In this document: positions 10,824 through 22,179 of the stretch, piece after piece
Position numbering within the stretch: position 1 is the stretch's first letter
Layout of the letters: every line of letters starts with the position of its first letter
Assembly (NCBI GenBank): GCA_027946555.1
Contig: JAPEVC010000062.1
Span: 100,292-164,291 of the forward strand
From: Gnomoniopsis sp. IMI 355080
Lineage: Eukaryota; Ascomycota; Sordariomycetes; Diaporthales; Gnomoniaceae
Length of the DNA stretch: 64,000 bases
Direction of reading: 5' to 3'
The notes under the pieces: model-generated
Seen by the model: the letters and a program-made list of their open reading frames with translations, nothing else
What the model was told of the DNA's origin: nothing
Databases searched by the model: none
Translations under genes and position numbers: made by a program

Positions 10824-12021
10824 CGGCGAGTCGGGTCGCATTACTTGCATCCTTCATTTGGGTCTTCTCCATTATGACTGAAATCTGGAGAATGAGTCCT
10901 CGAAGACATGGTGTCCATTTCGAATGAGACGCCTGTGGCTCTCAGGTTGGGAATTATTGGGGTTGGATCAGAGATCTCGGTATGTTCTAAGTTGATCTGT
11001 GTTCTGATGGCCAGGCCAAAACAAGCTGACTCTCTAGCATCAGTCGTCATTCACCGCATGCCAGGTTTGAGAGTACACAACTACCTCAGCTGAGGTTTTC
11101 TTTGTCCTGGGAATTGAGAACTAGTCATAGCCGGGAAGTTGGCTCAAGCGTTGAAATATTTCTGCTTTGTTGAAATTCCCACGATACCCACTACTGCAGC
11201 ACCTCAGCACTTTCATTTCCATCCTTACACTCTCAAGTCCTCGAGTCTCGGGGCGAGCATATCCACTGGGAATGGAGACTCGATACACACTGATGTCGGG
11301 CGAACGATCGCCGTCCAATCTTTTCTTGGTAGTTTGGACGGACAAACATTTCATATCGACGACACTGTGATTAAGTAGTTGAGAATAGTTGTTTGTATGG
11401 AAACTTCAGCGGATAACGAGTAACATGCTCGCGATCAGCTTGTGACTAGTTGCAATGATCCAGTCGTGATGCTCTTCCCCAGTCCCGTGGTGTGGGGGGG
11501 GGGATGATGTTCGGTTTGAGCCCATCAGGTGAGTTGCAAGGGTGTGACCAGCTGGATGATGGCTGCCACCCGCGTACTAGTCCTCAGTTCAGTCCAATAT
11601 GAGATTTGTTTATCAGCGAATTAGATGAAATAGTCAAGCTTGGAGATTTTACCTTTGTTTCCCGGATGCACGAAGTCGCCCGATGTATATTGAAACATGC
11701 GACAAGTCTGCCGCAGAGGCTAAATTTGCGGCTGCAAACCTATCCACTGTGGCCAGTCAACTTGTCTGTGAAATCTTTCCTCTTCGCCAAACGGTGCTCA
11801 GCTTAAGGAGCCGACGTCTTTGTTGTTGATTCTTGCTGATCGATGTGGTTTGGTGGTCGTTTTGCCAGTAGGTACGTAGAAACGCAAGTAAAGTGATGTC
11901 ATCGAGCACTAGGTGTGGACATGGTGCTATGGTTCAACGTCATCAACGGCTACTTGTATACCTCTGGAGATTGTCTGGCTCGTTAACAATTCATACAAGC
12001 ATATCGAGGCGTCGTGTCAAC
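10824..12021. other. Intergenic region with a G10 tract
   Basis: I see no gene in these 1.2 kb. A run of ten G lies at 11494-11503. The final part is presumably the promoter and leader of the dehydrogenase at 12022. Confidence 0.55.
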
Positions 12022-12879
12022 ATGTCGGCAGATCATGCTCTGAAGGGCAAGGTGATCCTCATCACTGGGGCCTCACAAGGCATTGGACGCTCAATAGCAC
12101 TGTCCCTTGCCAGCGCGCAGCCAGCAGTCCTGATTCTGTTCGCGCGCTCCGAGTCCAGACTCCATGGCGTCGCCGCTACTATATCGGAGATTAGCCAGTC
12201 GACACGGGTAGTGGTACAACTGGTCGACATCACCTCCTCATCCGCAGTGAACGCTGCGGTCTCAGCATCCCTCGCCAAAGTCGGTGTCTCAACCATCGAC
12301 GTAGTAATCAACAACGCGGGTCTAGCGGTCGGCGCGCCGCGGTCATTTCCAGAGCTCAGTATTGATGAAATCGACACGATGCTTGGCACTAACGTCGCGG
12401 GCTACATGTACGTGACCCATGCAGTGCTCAACGCCGGTGGAATGCTGGCCGCAAAGCGCGGCACCATCATGAATGTCACGTCCACCACCGCGCTGGAGGT
12501 CCCGCCATTTCCAGGCGAGGCAGTTTACCACACGTCCAAGGCCGCACAGGAGGCCTTCACGAATGTCTTGCGAACAGAGCTGCAGGGGACGAACATTAAG
12601 GTCTTGGCACTGCGACCAGGTGTTGTGGCATTTACGGATTTCCATGAGCTTCGGGTGGGGCGCGAGGACGGAAAGGGCTTGTACGATGATTTCATGAAAG
12701 GCATTGAGCCGTTAGGGCCAGATACCGTCGGCGAGGCTGCGCTGTGGATGCTGGGACAGCCAGAGGCCGTGAGTGTCAAAGCGTTGGACGTGGTCCCGAC
12801 ATCGCAAAGGAGTTTGACCAGTTTTGATCGGACATGGAACGGAAGGAATGGAAAAAGTGATGTGACAATGGGCAATTGA
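12022..12879 (+). CDS. Short-chain dehydrogenase/reductase (classical SDR)
   Basis: Single exon, 285 residues. It has the classical Rossmann cofactor motif TGASQGIG (residues 15-22), the structural NNAG (97-100), the catalytic Ser in NVTSTTA (about 154), and YHTSK with Tyr169 and Lys173. LRPGVVAFTDF corresponds to the PG motif after beta-6. An Arg after beta-2 (LFARSESRL) suggests NADP preference. The overall pattern (GKVILITGASQGIGRSIA) resembles the YdfG / serine 3-dehydrogenase-like branch, but substrate is unknown. The start MSADHALKG is chosen because the Rossmann fold begins just after it; in-frame upstream codons have no family similarity. No partner enzyme lies beside it. Confidence 0.9.
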   Translation: MSADHALKGKVILITGASQGIGRSIALSLASAQPAVLILFARSESRLHGVAATISEISQSTRVVVQLVDITSSSAVNAAVSASLAKVGVSTIDVVINNAGLAVGAPRSFPELSIDEIDTMLGTNVAGYMYVTHAVLNAGGMLAAKRGTIMNVTSTTALEVPPFPGEAVYHTSKAAQEAFTNVLRTELQGTNIKVLALRPGVVAFTDFHELRVGREDGKGLYDDFMKGIEPLGPDTVGEAALWMLGQPEAVSVKALDVVPTSQRSLTSFDRTWNGRNGKSDVTMGN

Positions 12880-15720
12880 GATTCCGTATTGAAGAGAAAT
12901 ACTGCACCGCAAGTAATGATGTTGTAGGCCAATATCCAGGAGAAGTGAACGTCGCTGGATTGTGATGTCTGTGCGTGGTTTCTCAAGTCCAAGGTCCGCG
13001 GCGACGGCTCCTGCCGTGTGCAGTGAACGGCCCCGGGATCCCTGCCTGACTGCCTGACTCCACTAAAACGGACAATTACGAACTAACCTTACCCAGAGCT
13101 CCTTTCATCCTAGCACCTACTGCGGGCAGGAAGAGAAACAGACATGCAGGTGGCCTCAATGTTGCATTCGAGTGACCCACGGTGTGTCAACCCTGGAATT
13201 CTCTTCGAAACAACACCGAGTACTCCTCTGCACCGTCTTTAGCAAGCTCTGAACATCATCTATCAAACGAAGCCGGTGGCACAGACGTCACGGACAGGAT
13301 CTTCTCCGTCGACTGAGCAGCAACATCAATAATTGGCCCAACAGCATAAAGACTACGCATGTAGGGTTCATATTGATTCAATCCATGGGCTGAAGAGAGG
13401 TTGCGTCGTTCCTTGAGTTGGTCCCTCATACGTCTACTAGACAACCAAATCAATGAAACAGTAGAGCATAGTATGAGGAGTACGTGGGCACGCATCCTAA
13501 TGAGGATAGTGAGCCCAATGGAGCATCATTTTGAGTGGATCGGCCTCTTAGACCTTGAACCATCATGACGAGGACAGGGATGCGTTGCAAGACGCAGTGG
13601 AAGTATCAACAGGACGGACCAATGTGCATCGTCGGCCCCCAGGACGAGATGGCTTTCACAGCCTGATGCAACGTCGTTCATAACTCTTGCAAGCCGAGTC
13701 TCTCTTGGCCCACGATACGCAAGCAATGCCTGTCCGGACACTACAGGAGACCGCATTCGTCACTGGACAATTTCTGTGTAGTGATGTTGGCATGATGAGA
13801 ATTTGACAGATGGGATGACACTGGAGGCATCAAGACGGAAGCAAGATGACACCATGACCCGCGAGATCCCCATGGGACATCGAAGTCGCCAGGCATTTAT
13901 GTGGGTGGGCGGTTTGCCTTGCCAAAACCTTGCAAGGCTGGGGGGCTGTGCCCTGATGGAACACGAACAGGGTTACTTTTTACACTTCATGTCCCTACCC
14001 TGTCCGTTCTCAGCCTTATCGGAACTCTATGTTCAAACATGTTCGTTGTTTCAGCGGCATTCTTCTCCAATACGTTCGCTTTCCTTCTCCTGTTTTACAT
14101 CAGAAGGATCTTCCGCCCGCGTTACTTGTCAATCACACTGTCCGACATAAGTTGTTATGAATTTCTCTGTTACCAGCAGAGTGACGGTCAGTAAGTCGGG
14201 GTAAATACCAGAGCGTGGTCCCGTTGTTGTCTGCCTGACACCTGCATCGATTGCATGAACGCGCCTGCAGCGGGCGTGTGTGACTCACAAACCCGCCGAC
14301 GCGACGTCGCGACTCTATGCCTCTTTCACGACGATCCTTCTCGCGCGATGGCGCGCCAACGCGGCGAAGCAGGCTGCAGACGCAGGCTCTTAACAAATAG
14401 CGTCAGTGGCACTGGCAGAAACGTGTGACCGTGTGTTGGCTGCATCTGAGGCCTGTGGCTTGCTGGCCACCACCACCTTCAAGAATTTTTGACGCTCAAG
14501 TCGGCGAGCTGCTACATACTCACCTAGTTTGCACCCTCGCCTGAGGCCAAAGTCTTGTTTTCGGGCTCATCAGCCGTCGAGGCCAAATTGTTCGGGGCTG
14601 CTTAGCGACGGACATGTGACCAATCATCAAGAGGCTTGACTACGACACAGCCGCCAATCTCTTCGACCGCGCCCATTGAACGCGCTGACGGCACTGCCCC
14701 ACCCCCCATCCATTCCTCGCGTCAATGGCATTGTACCAGATCTCCGAAGACAGATCTTCCCGCTGTCTCGTTTCTCGGGAACAAAGAGGGTTGCCATCCC
14801 TTCTCATTCTTCAAGGTGTGTGCCTCGGGCAACCGACAGGTGGACTTATCAGAATGGTGTGCCTGGCCTGCCTGCTCTGCGGTTCAGATGTCCGGCTATG
14901 ACTGTTTGGTGAACCCTGGTCGCGCACACTGGGGGAAGGGGGAAAATGGGGTGCAAAGGCGTGCAAGTGCTCGCCAGGGGGGCCAGGCAACCCGACACCA
15001 CCCACACCCTCAAATCAGAAATGGTGGGAGACATACCGTTACCCTGGAGGCGTCCTGCGTCTGCCTCGCCGTCCTACCACACAAACAAGGCAGCCTTTCT
15101 CTTCACCGTTTTTTTATACTTGGCTTCCATCTTTTTCCGAAACTAGAATGCTCGTGCCTGGAGGCCAAAGGCACCAGCACTAGTGTGCTGCTTCGGTTGT
15201 CTGAGCCTCCTTCGTCTATTCGTTGGACGTCCTCGAGAATAAATACACTTTGTCGCCCAGGTGATGATTCTCTTCCCTTGACTTCTTCTCAATTTTTTTG
15301 CCCATGTTCTCCCAAAATTAAATCCACAGGAATCCTCAGTCATCCAATTTCAACCGAGACGTGGGTTCGGGCTCTTTATTTATATCCCTTTGCTCAAAAC
15401 TCCGTTGGGCTCCGACGGACCCTGGCACTACCACCTTCCTCGCGCCTAACACTCCCCTTCAGGCATTTCTACCCAAAAGTCTTGTCCGCCTCAGCTCCGC
15501 TACCCACTCATTTCGCCCGACTGTTAAAGACAGGCTCTTGTCCCTTGGGTGTTACTGCATTTCCGCCCCGTTTCGTGCGTCAAATCAGCATACAACACAT
15601 TTCCACGATCTCTGTTCCTGCATCTCGGGTCTTTCAGCCCTGAGGCGAAGTGGCCCGCCGGCTTCCTCATCATCACCGCAACACTACCCGCATTCAGTTA
15701 GCATCTGCAGCCTGGACATC
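12880..15720. other. Long non-coding stretch and leader of the Ser-rich coiled-coil gene
   Basis: These 2.8 kb contain only uninformative frames. Open frames at 14636-15643 and upstream of 15721 lack any domain and have compositional bias (Ser, Pro, Leu) expected of pyrimidine-rich DNA. The part from about 15240 on is strongly CT-rich and probably forms the promoter and 5' leader of the gene at 15721. Confidence 0.5.
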
Positions 15721-16602
15721 ATGTCTGATTCTAGGCGAAAGACGAAAGGTGTCAAATTTGAGGACACCCGCAGCGCGTCATCGCGGGCTTCCACGATTGG
15801 CGGTTCGTCGACCTCTTCTGGACATTCTGGAAGCCAGTACACCCCGGAGTATAATGTGGGTGCGCTGGAGGAGACCTTGCGGACGACGGTTCGAGAACTC
15901 GACGACTGGAAGAAAAGGGCTCATGACGCCAACGATCTTCTACGCAAAAGTGAAGATGCAGCCAAGGCACATGTCAAAGCTCTTGATCATTCATATCAAA
16001 CGCTCTTGGAGTCTAAAGAAGATCTCGAAAAGCAGGTTCGGGACTTGAAGAAGGACGCAGAGGCGATGAAGAAGGAAAATTCCAGACTACAAAAGAAGCT
16101 CGAGAAGTACGAAAACCAGTCTGAGCCATCCTCACCGGACAGCGGCAAGCTTCGTCGAAGTGACAGCAAAAAATCTAAAGACCCCGAAGGAGACAGGCTC
16201 AAAGAGCGCTTCAACCGCAACAGCGAAAGTCCAAATGAGACCAGTTCATCTAAACCGCCGTCGAGCTCGAGATCAAAGCACAGCAGTGGCCGCCGGCTCA
16301 GTGTCAGCAGCTCCGAGAGGACGCCTTATCTGGAGGGATGGGGGCCAGGCGGCTCCTCTACAGCGCCAGTCTCTCATCCAGCTTCTAGCTCGAGACGGCC
16401 ACCTTCTTCAACAGCCTACATCACGACCAACATGCCCATGCCCATGCCCATGCCCGTGGTGACGTCGCCGACGATGCAGTCACCCGTATACGCAACACCA
16501 CGTTCCACAGCCATGCCGCCTATGCGTCCCACAGTCGAATATGCGACATACCCGCACCCACATGAGAACTACCATCAGATGCACCAACTACCAAGGAGGT
16601 GA
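15721..16602 (+). CDS. Ser-rich protein with central coiled coil and MP-repeat tail, function unknown
   Basis: Single exon, 293 residues. Order: a basic start (MSDSRRKTKGVKFEDTRSAS), a Ser/Gly/Thr-rich low-complexity region, a coiled coil at about residues 45-140 (VRELDDWKKRAHDANDLL, ESKEDLEKQVRDLKKDAEAM, ENSRLQKKLEKYENQ), a long Ser/Arg/Lys-rich disordered stretch, and a Pro/Met-rich tail with four MP dipeptides. Multiple SP and RxxS sites suggest phosphorylation. I set the start at 15721 because the codons upstream in the same frame are leader-like. No enzyme motif or membrane segment is visible. It may be a cytoskeletal or septal scaffold, but that is a guess. Confidence 0.72.
   Translation: MSDSRRKTKGVKFEDTRSASSRASTIGGSSTSSGHSGSQYTPEYNVGALEETLRTTVRELDDWKKRAHDANDLLRKSEDAAKAHVKALDHSYQTLLESKEDLEKQVRDLKKDAEAMKKENSRLQKKLEKYENQSEPSSPDSGKLRRSDSKKSKDPEGDRLKERFNRNSESPNETSSSKPPSSSRSKHSSGRRLSVSSSERTPYLEGWGPGGSSTAPVSHPASSSRRPPSSTAYITTNMPMPMPMPVVTSPTMQSPVYATPRSTAMPPMRPTVEYATYPHPHENYHQMHQLPRR
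16432..16455 (+). repeat. ATGCCC hexanucleotide repeat, four copies, in coding sequence
   Basis: Four perfect tandem copies of ATGCCC encode Met-Pro repeats near the end of the coiled-coil gene. Such in-frame repeats commonly vary in copy number between isolates. Confidence 0.85.
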
Positions 16603-18410
16603 TGATTGTACGCGAGCTCGGCATGGTCGGTCTTGCGCCTATAGTTTGGAGGCCTCACCCTCCACTGAGGTCCTTTGACTATTATGTTGGTGTGTGTGGC
16701 TCGCTTACGCCCCCACAAGCTGAGCTGAACAGACTACGGAGATGATGAAACGATTCAGGGCTACCAATGAGCATACTCACATGGCATTGGGGTTTCCAGG
16801 CTGTCTGCAATGCGAGGGAACGTGTATTGTACTACGGCAAAAAATGCATTAATGATTATAGGCGATTTAAGTAGTTAGATTAGATCGTCATGAATGATAC
16901 CATTTCTTTTATTGGGGATTACCTTTGCCAATTGTATCTCATAATGTGTGATTACTTCCCTTGAGCATGCGTGTGCAATCATTTGGCAAGTTCTTGGGTA
17001 GTTGATCGAGTTGTTTCAATCATTTACTACGTACCTAAGTCACAGGTTGCGATGAGGCTGCTTTGTTGCGAATCTCTCTCGAGCCCACTGCAGCCGAAGA
17101 TGACTCTGTTCCAGCACCACCGCAACGACCTTTTGCTGCGACTCGTGCACATCAAAGCCGACACTCATGTTTCCCCACGGCTACCACGAACAAATAATTA
17201 TTTTCCATAACGAGACTGGTCAATCTCTGCAAAGGCCGCCATTCGGGGGTAATATGCATTGACCCGACGGGCCCGGGCCGCGCCGTCCTGCGATGAGAGA
17301 TCCGCGCAGTGACGAGGAAGAGGCTTCACTCAGTCAAGCGTGCGTGGCAGCTACACCCTATACCTGTATATGCTCCTTCCACAAACGTGGTGTTATTGGG
17401 CAAGGTTCTGAAAGAATTGATCTTGATACAAACGCTGCAAAGTACCCCTGTAATGGTTTTCCGTGGAAAGACAGTCTTGAAAAAGCATTTGTTGGCCTCG
17501 AAGCCATGGTGCGCACTTGGTCGGGGACCGAATATCACGGTGGAAGAGATGGCAAACACAGTGTGAAGCAAGCTGGACCCTGGTGAAGCCTCTAGAAATG
17601 GTGGTTGTACTGTGTACTGTATCTTGGCAGCACTGTCAAATTCAGCAAGGTAACCGCGGGTGAGATAGATCGTAAGTGATGTTGGATGAGTGTAACTTTC
17701 AAGCAGATGAAAATCTGCTTGCATTCATCGACAACTTCAGAACTGGTGATTGCGGGCCATTTCCCGAATATCCACAAAGTGCTTTACTCAGAACCTTTAT
17801 GCGATACAGACCTGCCACGCGGCCTCTGCTGATCCAAGTATGTACTTACAGTACCTGCCTATTCTAGCCTACCCGAAAACTGGCAGAGGGATCATTGGAT
17901 CATCTCTCAATTCAGTCTGACTTGGAAGCAGCAGTTCAGAAGAGCAAATGATGGGACAAAACCTCACAGAATGAGTTAAAGTAACGGTGGTAATAAAGTT
18001 ATCATATACCCAAAATAGACCAAAGTTATCCACCGCCGAGGTCCACTGGTCCACTCTGGGCACTTAGTGGAAACAGCACTGCGGGCGTTAAGCTCCCGCA
18101 TGCCCCATTCATCAAGCCCTAGCCCAGTTGTGGCGTTAGCGTCAGGTACCGGGACGATCTCGCCCCCCAGCAAGCCCCGTTAAATTGGCCACGTCTCAAG
18201 AGCCCTGACCTAGAGAATCTCTTCGAGCCGTCGAGTCCACCCGTGACTTTCTATTCTAATCTTGTCACAGGCCAAACCCCTTTTTCACGGGCCTCCCAAG
18301 TTCAAAGTTGCCTCGAAGCATCCTCTCTTGCTTATATAATGCAACTTTCGTAGAGTCTTTCATTTTTACTTCCACCTACCAGCTGTATTCGGCATACAAT
18401 TCTACTGACT
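16603..18410. other. Intergenic region and PDI promoter
   Basis: No coding region is supported in 1.8 kb. AT-rich DNA at 16840-16970 is likely the 3' flank of the coiled-coil gene. The last 100 bases carry promoter features of the PDI gene. Confidence 0.55.
18333..18338 (+). promoter_or_regulatory. TATA box candidate of the PDI-like gene
   Basis: TATATA, followed by AT, lies 73 bases before the start codon, in an otherwise CT-rich leader. Position fits a fungal TATA element but it is untested. Confidence 0.45.
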
Positions 18411-20223
18411 ATGAGACTCTTGACGAGACTTGCGCTCGGGTTACTCGGGCTTGCTGCTGGCGTGGCGGCTCAAGATGAGGCCGCTATCGAGCTCGACAGG
18501 GCTGGTTTCTCAAAATTCATCGAAACCAATAGTGTAGTGATGGTCGATTGTGAGTATTTCTGATCCATGGTTTGTCTTCTCGACAACTGGTTTGAACGAG
18601 GACTAATACTGTCAACAGATTATGCAGTATGTTCCATACACCCCATGCCCAAGGCCCTTATCACAACATGGTGAAAGGGGGGTCGATCCCATAGATGAGC
18701 TACCCATTGCTAATTCTTATCAGCCATGGTGTGGACACTGCATCAAGTTCGCTCCCAAGTACGAAGCCGCAGCCAAGCAGCTCAAGGAGATGCGAGTGGA
18801 TGTCAAGCTGGCCAAAGTCGACTGCACTAGACAGGCCAGGTTATGTCAAGACCATGGCATCAGGGCTTACCCAACTATGAAGATTTTCAAGAACAATCAA
18901 GAGCTCTATCATGACTATGATGGCCCACGGCGGGTTTCAGCGTGAGTACAACGGTTCCTTGGCACACGCACATCAATTGGCTAACACGTGATCAGGATTG
19001 TCGACTTCATGTCCAAGCAGCTCCTTCCCACTATCTCTGGCCTTCGGAACAAACAACAGCATGATCAATTTCTCTCCAAGGAAAAGGCTGAAGTGGTCCT
19101 TGTTGGATATTTTGACAGCAACGATGATAAAACTCGCGAAGTACTTACTGCTGCAGCCGAGAAGCTTCACGAGGATTTCCCCATGGGCATGAGCACTGAT
19201 TCCGCCACGGCGCAAGCGGCAGGCGTCTCTCTTCCCTCCCTTGTGCTGTACAAGCCCGATGGAGAGGGCAAGGTGGTCTTCGACAAGGATTGGGACGTTG
19301 AAGCCATCAAAAACTTTGCCAAGACTGGTTTCCAACCTCTGATTGGAGAGACAGGCTCCGAGACGTGGCGGAAGTACGTTTCTGGCTCCGATGGCCCTAC
19401 CGTTTTCATCTTTCACAAGACCGATGAGGACCGCAAAAACTTGAAGAACCTCCTACGTCCCGTTGCAAAGAACCATGCCGGTGCCGTCCAGTTCACAACC
19501 GCCGAGATCCCCGACTTTGAGGGTTTCGCCAACTATCTTCATGTCCGCACTGACTCCGCCGACGCGTACCCGGCCCTGGCCATCTTTGATGGCGCCAAGA
19601 AGAAGAAGTACCCCTTCGACAAGAGCAAAGGTGCCCTCACGGAGACGAACGTGGACGCGTTCATAAGGAGCTTCCGAGCCGGCACTCTCGAGCCAACCAT
19701 CACATCCGAGCCCATTCCAACAGCCTACACCGGCCCTGTGAGCGTGGTGGTCGCCAAGTCGTACGAGGAGATTGTATTGGACAGCAACAAGGATGTGCTC
19801 CTCTATTTCCACCGCGAGGACTGCCCTTACTGCAATGCGATGAACCCCGTGTACGAGACCCTCGCGGGTATGTACAGCGGCCCCGACCGAGCAGACAGGA
19901 TTACCATTTCGAAGATCAACATCATGAAGAACGACTTGTTTGAGGATATTCCTTATGTGCCTTTCATCAAGCTGTACAAGGCCGGAGACAAGAGCAATCC
20001 GGTCATATACTCAGGCGATAGGTCGGTAAAGGATCTCGTTGGTTTCGTGAAGGAGCAAGGCACGCACAAGGTGGACGCACTGCACGAGCATGCGACGTCG
20101 GAAGATGCGGTTCATGGTGATGCCGCAACTGGTGGAGAGCAGAAGCCGATCATGATGGAGCTTTTGCACGAGCAGCCGCTGCAGGGGCGGACGAACCTGA
20201 AGCCTCTTCATGATGAGCTTTAG
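18411..20223 (+). CDS. ER protein disulfide isomerase paralog with CGHC and CPYC sites and HDEL tail
   Basis: ER-lumen thiol-disulfide oxidoreductase, 530 residues, with four thioredoxin-like domains as in Pdi1. Exons are 18411-18549, an 8-base microexon 18619-18626, 18724-18941 and 18996-20223. A signal peptide (MRLLTRLALGLLGLAAGVAA) leads into the a domain with APWCGHC (Cys52/55) and cis-Pro in AYPTMK. The b and b' domains contain SLPSLVLYKPDGEGK and PLIGETGSETW. The a' domain has EDCPYCNAM (Cys398/401) in place of the usual WCGHC, and VPF in place of the usual cis-Pro context. It ends LHDEL, an ER-retrieval signal. The microexon supplies only the codons joining Val-Asp to Tyr-Ala; without it the active site is out of frame. 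This is probably a specialised paralog, not the main PDI. Confidence 0.9.
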
Positions 20224-21300
20224 GCTTGAAGGTCGCTTAGACTATGCATGTCATTTGGTTTCGTTATCCAGGAATGGCGTTCTGAGGACTGGGTGGATTT
20301 GATTCGCATCTGTATTATAGGTATATCATAAAGGTTGTCATGCCTCGTTTTTTGCATCTCTTATCTTGATTTGCTATATGGTGCTCAAGTGCGTCTAGCA
20401 TCTGCCCAGGTATGAAGCCAAGCAGGAACCCCTCGCTGGCGACCCCGCCCATTGCTGTCAACACGCACAACGAACTTTGTGCAAGACCGCAGCAGCAGCA
20501 AGTGAACCCGCAAGGGCGACGAGAAACCTCACGATTCTCAAGCGTCCCAAAACTCACAACGACGTAGAAACTCTTTGCAAAAATGAAAGGCCCTTGGGAA
20601 TATCGATGGAGCTTCTGGCAGACTACTCCAAAAGTTTTAAAAAGAAGGCCAAAGGCCCGTCGTGTGCCAGGCTCGAACGAGGGCGTCCCCCCGAACTAAC
20701 CAGCGCCATCCCCTAACCGCCCGCTCACACTGTTCCCAGGGGCCACAGGTCATTGTTTTTTAGTCAGTCTGGCGCCAGAACCAACTACGCTACTGTGGAT
20801 GCTTGGCACCTTGTTACAACTGATATATAAAGACTGACTTCGTGGCAGTTGCATCTGCGAATAGGAGCTACTTCGCCGGCGAGTTCGATTGGGTCGGCTC
20901 AAGTGATGGTGGTGTCACAACAGATGGTGATAGTCTGACCGAATGGTTCTCTATTCTCGAAAAGAGCCCCGTAGCTGGCGGTGATGCTTTTTGGAGTCTG
21001 TTCGGACACAACCTTCCAGATTGCAATGTGAGTGAGGTTCGCCCGCATCTGCATCGGGATATATACTGACCATAATGTCTCCTCAAGAACTTTGTGAATC
21101 ACTCGGATGGTTATACATTGCAGTACAACAACCCACAAAACTCACCATATATAACAAGCCGGATTCAGCTTATCCGCCAACATTTCACGGAAATGAGCAA
21201 AGGGCTTGATATAGGTTCCAATGCTTCGCTTCCTGTAGTGCCCTGTCCCGCTTCGCCAACATAAGAATCGCTGTCTTATGAAAAGAACAGATAGCTACAA
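20224..21300. other. Intergenic region between the PDI and GNAT genes
   Basis: This holds the 3' flanks of two convergent genes. No gene is supported. A minus-strand stretch at 20658-20712 has weak tRNA-like A-box and B-box sequence but no tRNA fold (see rejected list). Confidence 0.55.
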
Positions 21301-22179
21301 TCAAATTAATTCCCTCTGCTCCGCGCCACAGCCAACTGTTTTTGGTTCCCACACCATAGGCCACAGATACGTTCTCTCCTCCTCTCCCTCCACCTGCGCC
21401 GTCACCATACCCAACTCCCGAAACCCAAAACGCGGATAGACATTCCTCGCCATCGGGGCCGCCGACAGAGTTACAACGAGCCCGTCCCTCGCTGCGCGTT
21501 CTTGACCCCATTGACACAGCGCGCGGGCCAGCCCACGGTAGGTGTACCGTGGGTGCGTTCCCAGTGCCTGGAGATGAATCTGTAGAATCTTGCTATCAAT
21601 TTCCGATATCGATAAGAATAATCAATTCTGCAAAGCAAGTAGGGGGGCTTCTAACCTGGTCCGCCCCGTAGAGAGGGTCGAGGAACTTCTCATGTGCCTC
21701 GTCCGCCGCGCGCGAGTGTTCAGCCACCCTCGCCGGATCAGCGTCACGCCGGGCCGCGGCGCCCGCGGCGAGTAGTATGGCAGTGACTGTCTTTCCATGA
21801 GTCCCAACATCAGGTGCTCGCGGAAATACTGAAGAGAAAATACTAACGTACCCGAGAGAGGCTCATACGCCGCGCCGTGCTTCCTTCGATTCACATACGC
21901 CACATCCCAGGCTGCATAGGCGCCTACCTGCCAGGTGCCAGTAGCCGCATCGAACAACTCGGCCACCATAACCACCCAGTCTTCAAACGCGGGTGCAATC
22001 CACGTCTCGATAAGCAGACGAAATAGTCGCCTGTGCTCGTCTGGGTACTGTTCGCGGTACTGGAATCGATAGTCCCACCAATCACGATCTGCGGGCATCG
22101 CCGCTATGAGAACGTCCGTCACAGCGTCGACGTCGCATGGCTCCGCCTGGCGAATGCGGGTCTCCTCTTTCTTGGTCAT
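21301..22179 (-). CDS. GNAT-family N-acetyltransferase
   Basis: Probable acetyl-CoA-dependent N-acetyltransferase of unknown substrate. Exons 22179-21852, 21786-21656 and 21588-21301 give 248 residues. The N-terminal strand IRQAEPCDVDAVTDVLIAAM is typical of fungal GNATs. WQVGAYAAWDVAYVNRRKHG forms the central sheet. Motif A is HPRYTYRGLARALCQWGQER, carrying the R-x-x-G-x-A acetyl-CoA loop. AAPMARNVYPRFGFRELG is motif B. The introns are inferred: the first (21853... in transcript order 21851-21787, 65 bases) restores the frame into VTAILLAAGAAARRD, and the second (21655-21589) ends at an AAG acceptor so that ADQ joins ILQIHLQALG. An alternative that reads through the first intron gives a frame with no GNAT motif downstream. 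Confidence 0.8.

Noticed and set aside
14636..15643. 335-codon plus-strand open frame
   Set aside because: No domain, signal or biased codon use, composition follows CT-rich DNA, and it ends just before the well-supported gene at 15721. Most likely a chance frame in a leader region.
12880..15720. Possible transposon in the gene-poor gap
   Set aside because: I found no terminal repeats, target-site duplication, or transposase or reverse-transcriptase motif by eye.
20658..20712. Minus-strand tRNA-like sequence with A-box (TGGCGCTGGTTAG) and B-box (CGTTCGAGCC)
   Set aside because: The two boxes are only about 16 bases apart, leaving no room for an anticodon arm, and no acceptor stem can be drawn. 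At best a tRNA relic; tRNAscan or Infernal would decide.
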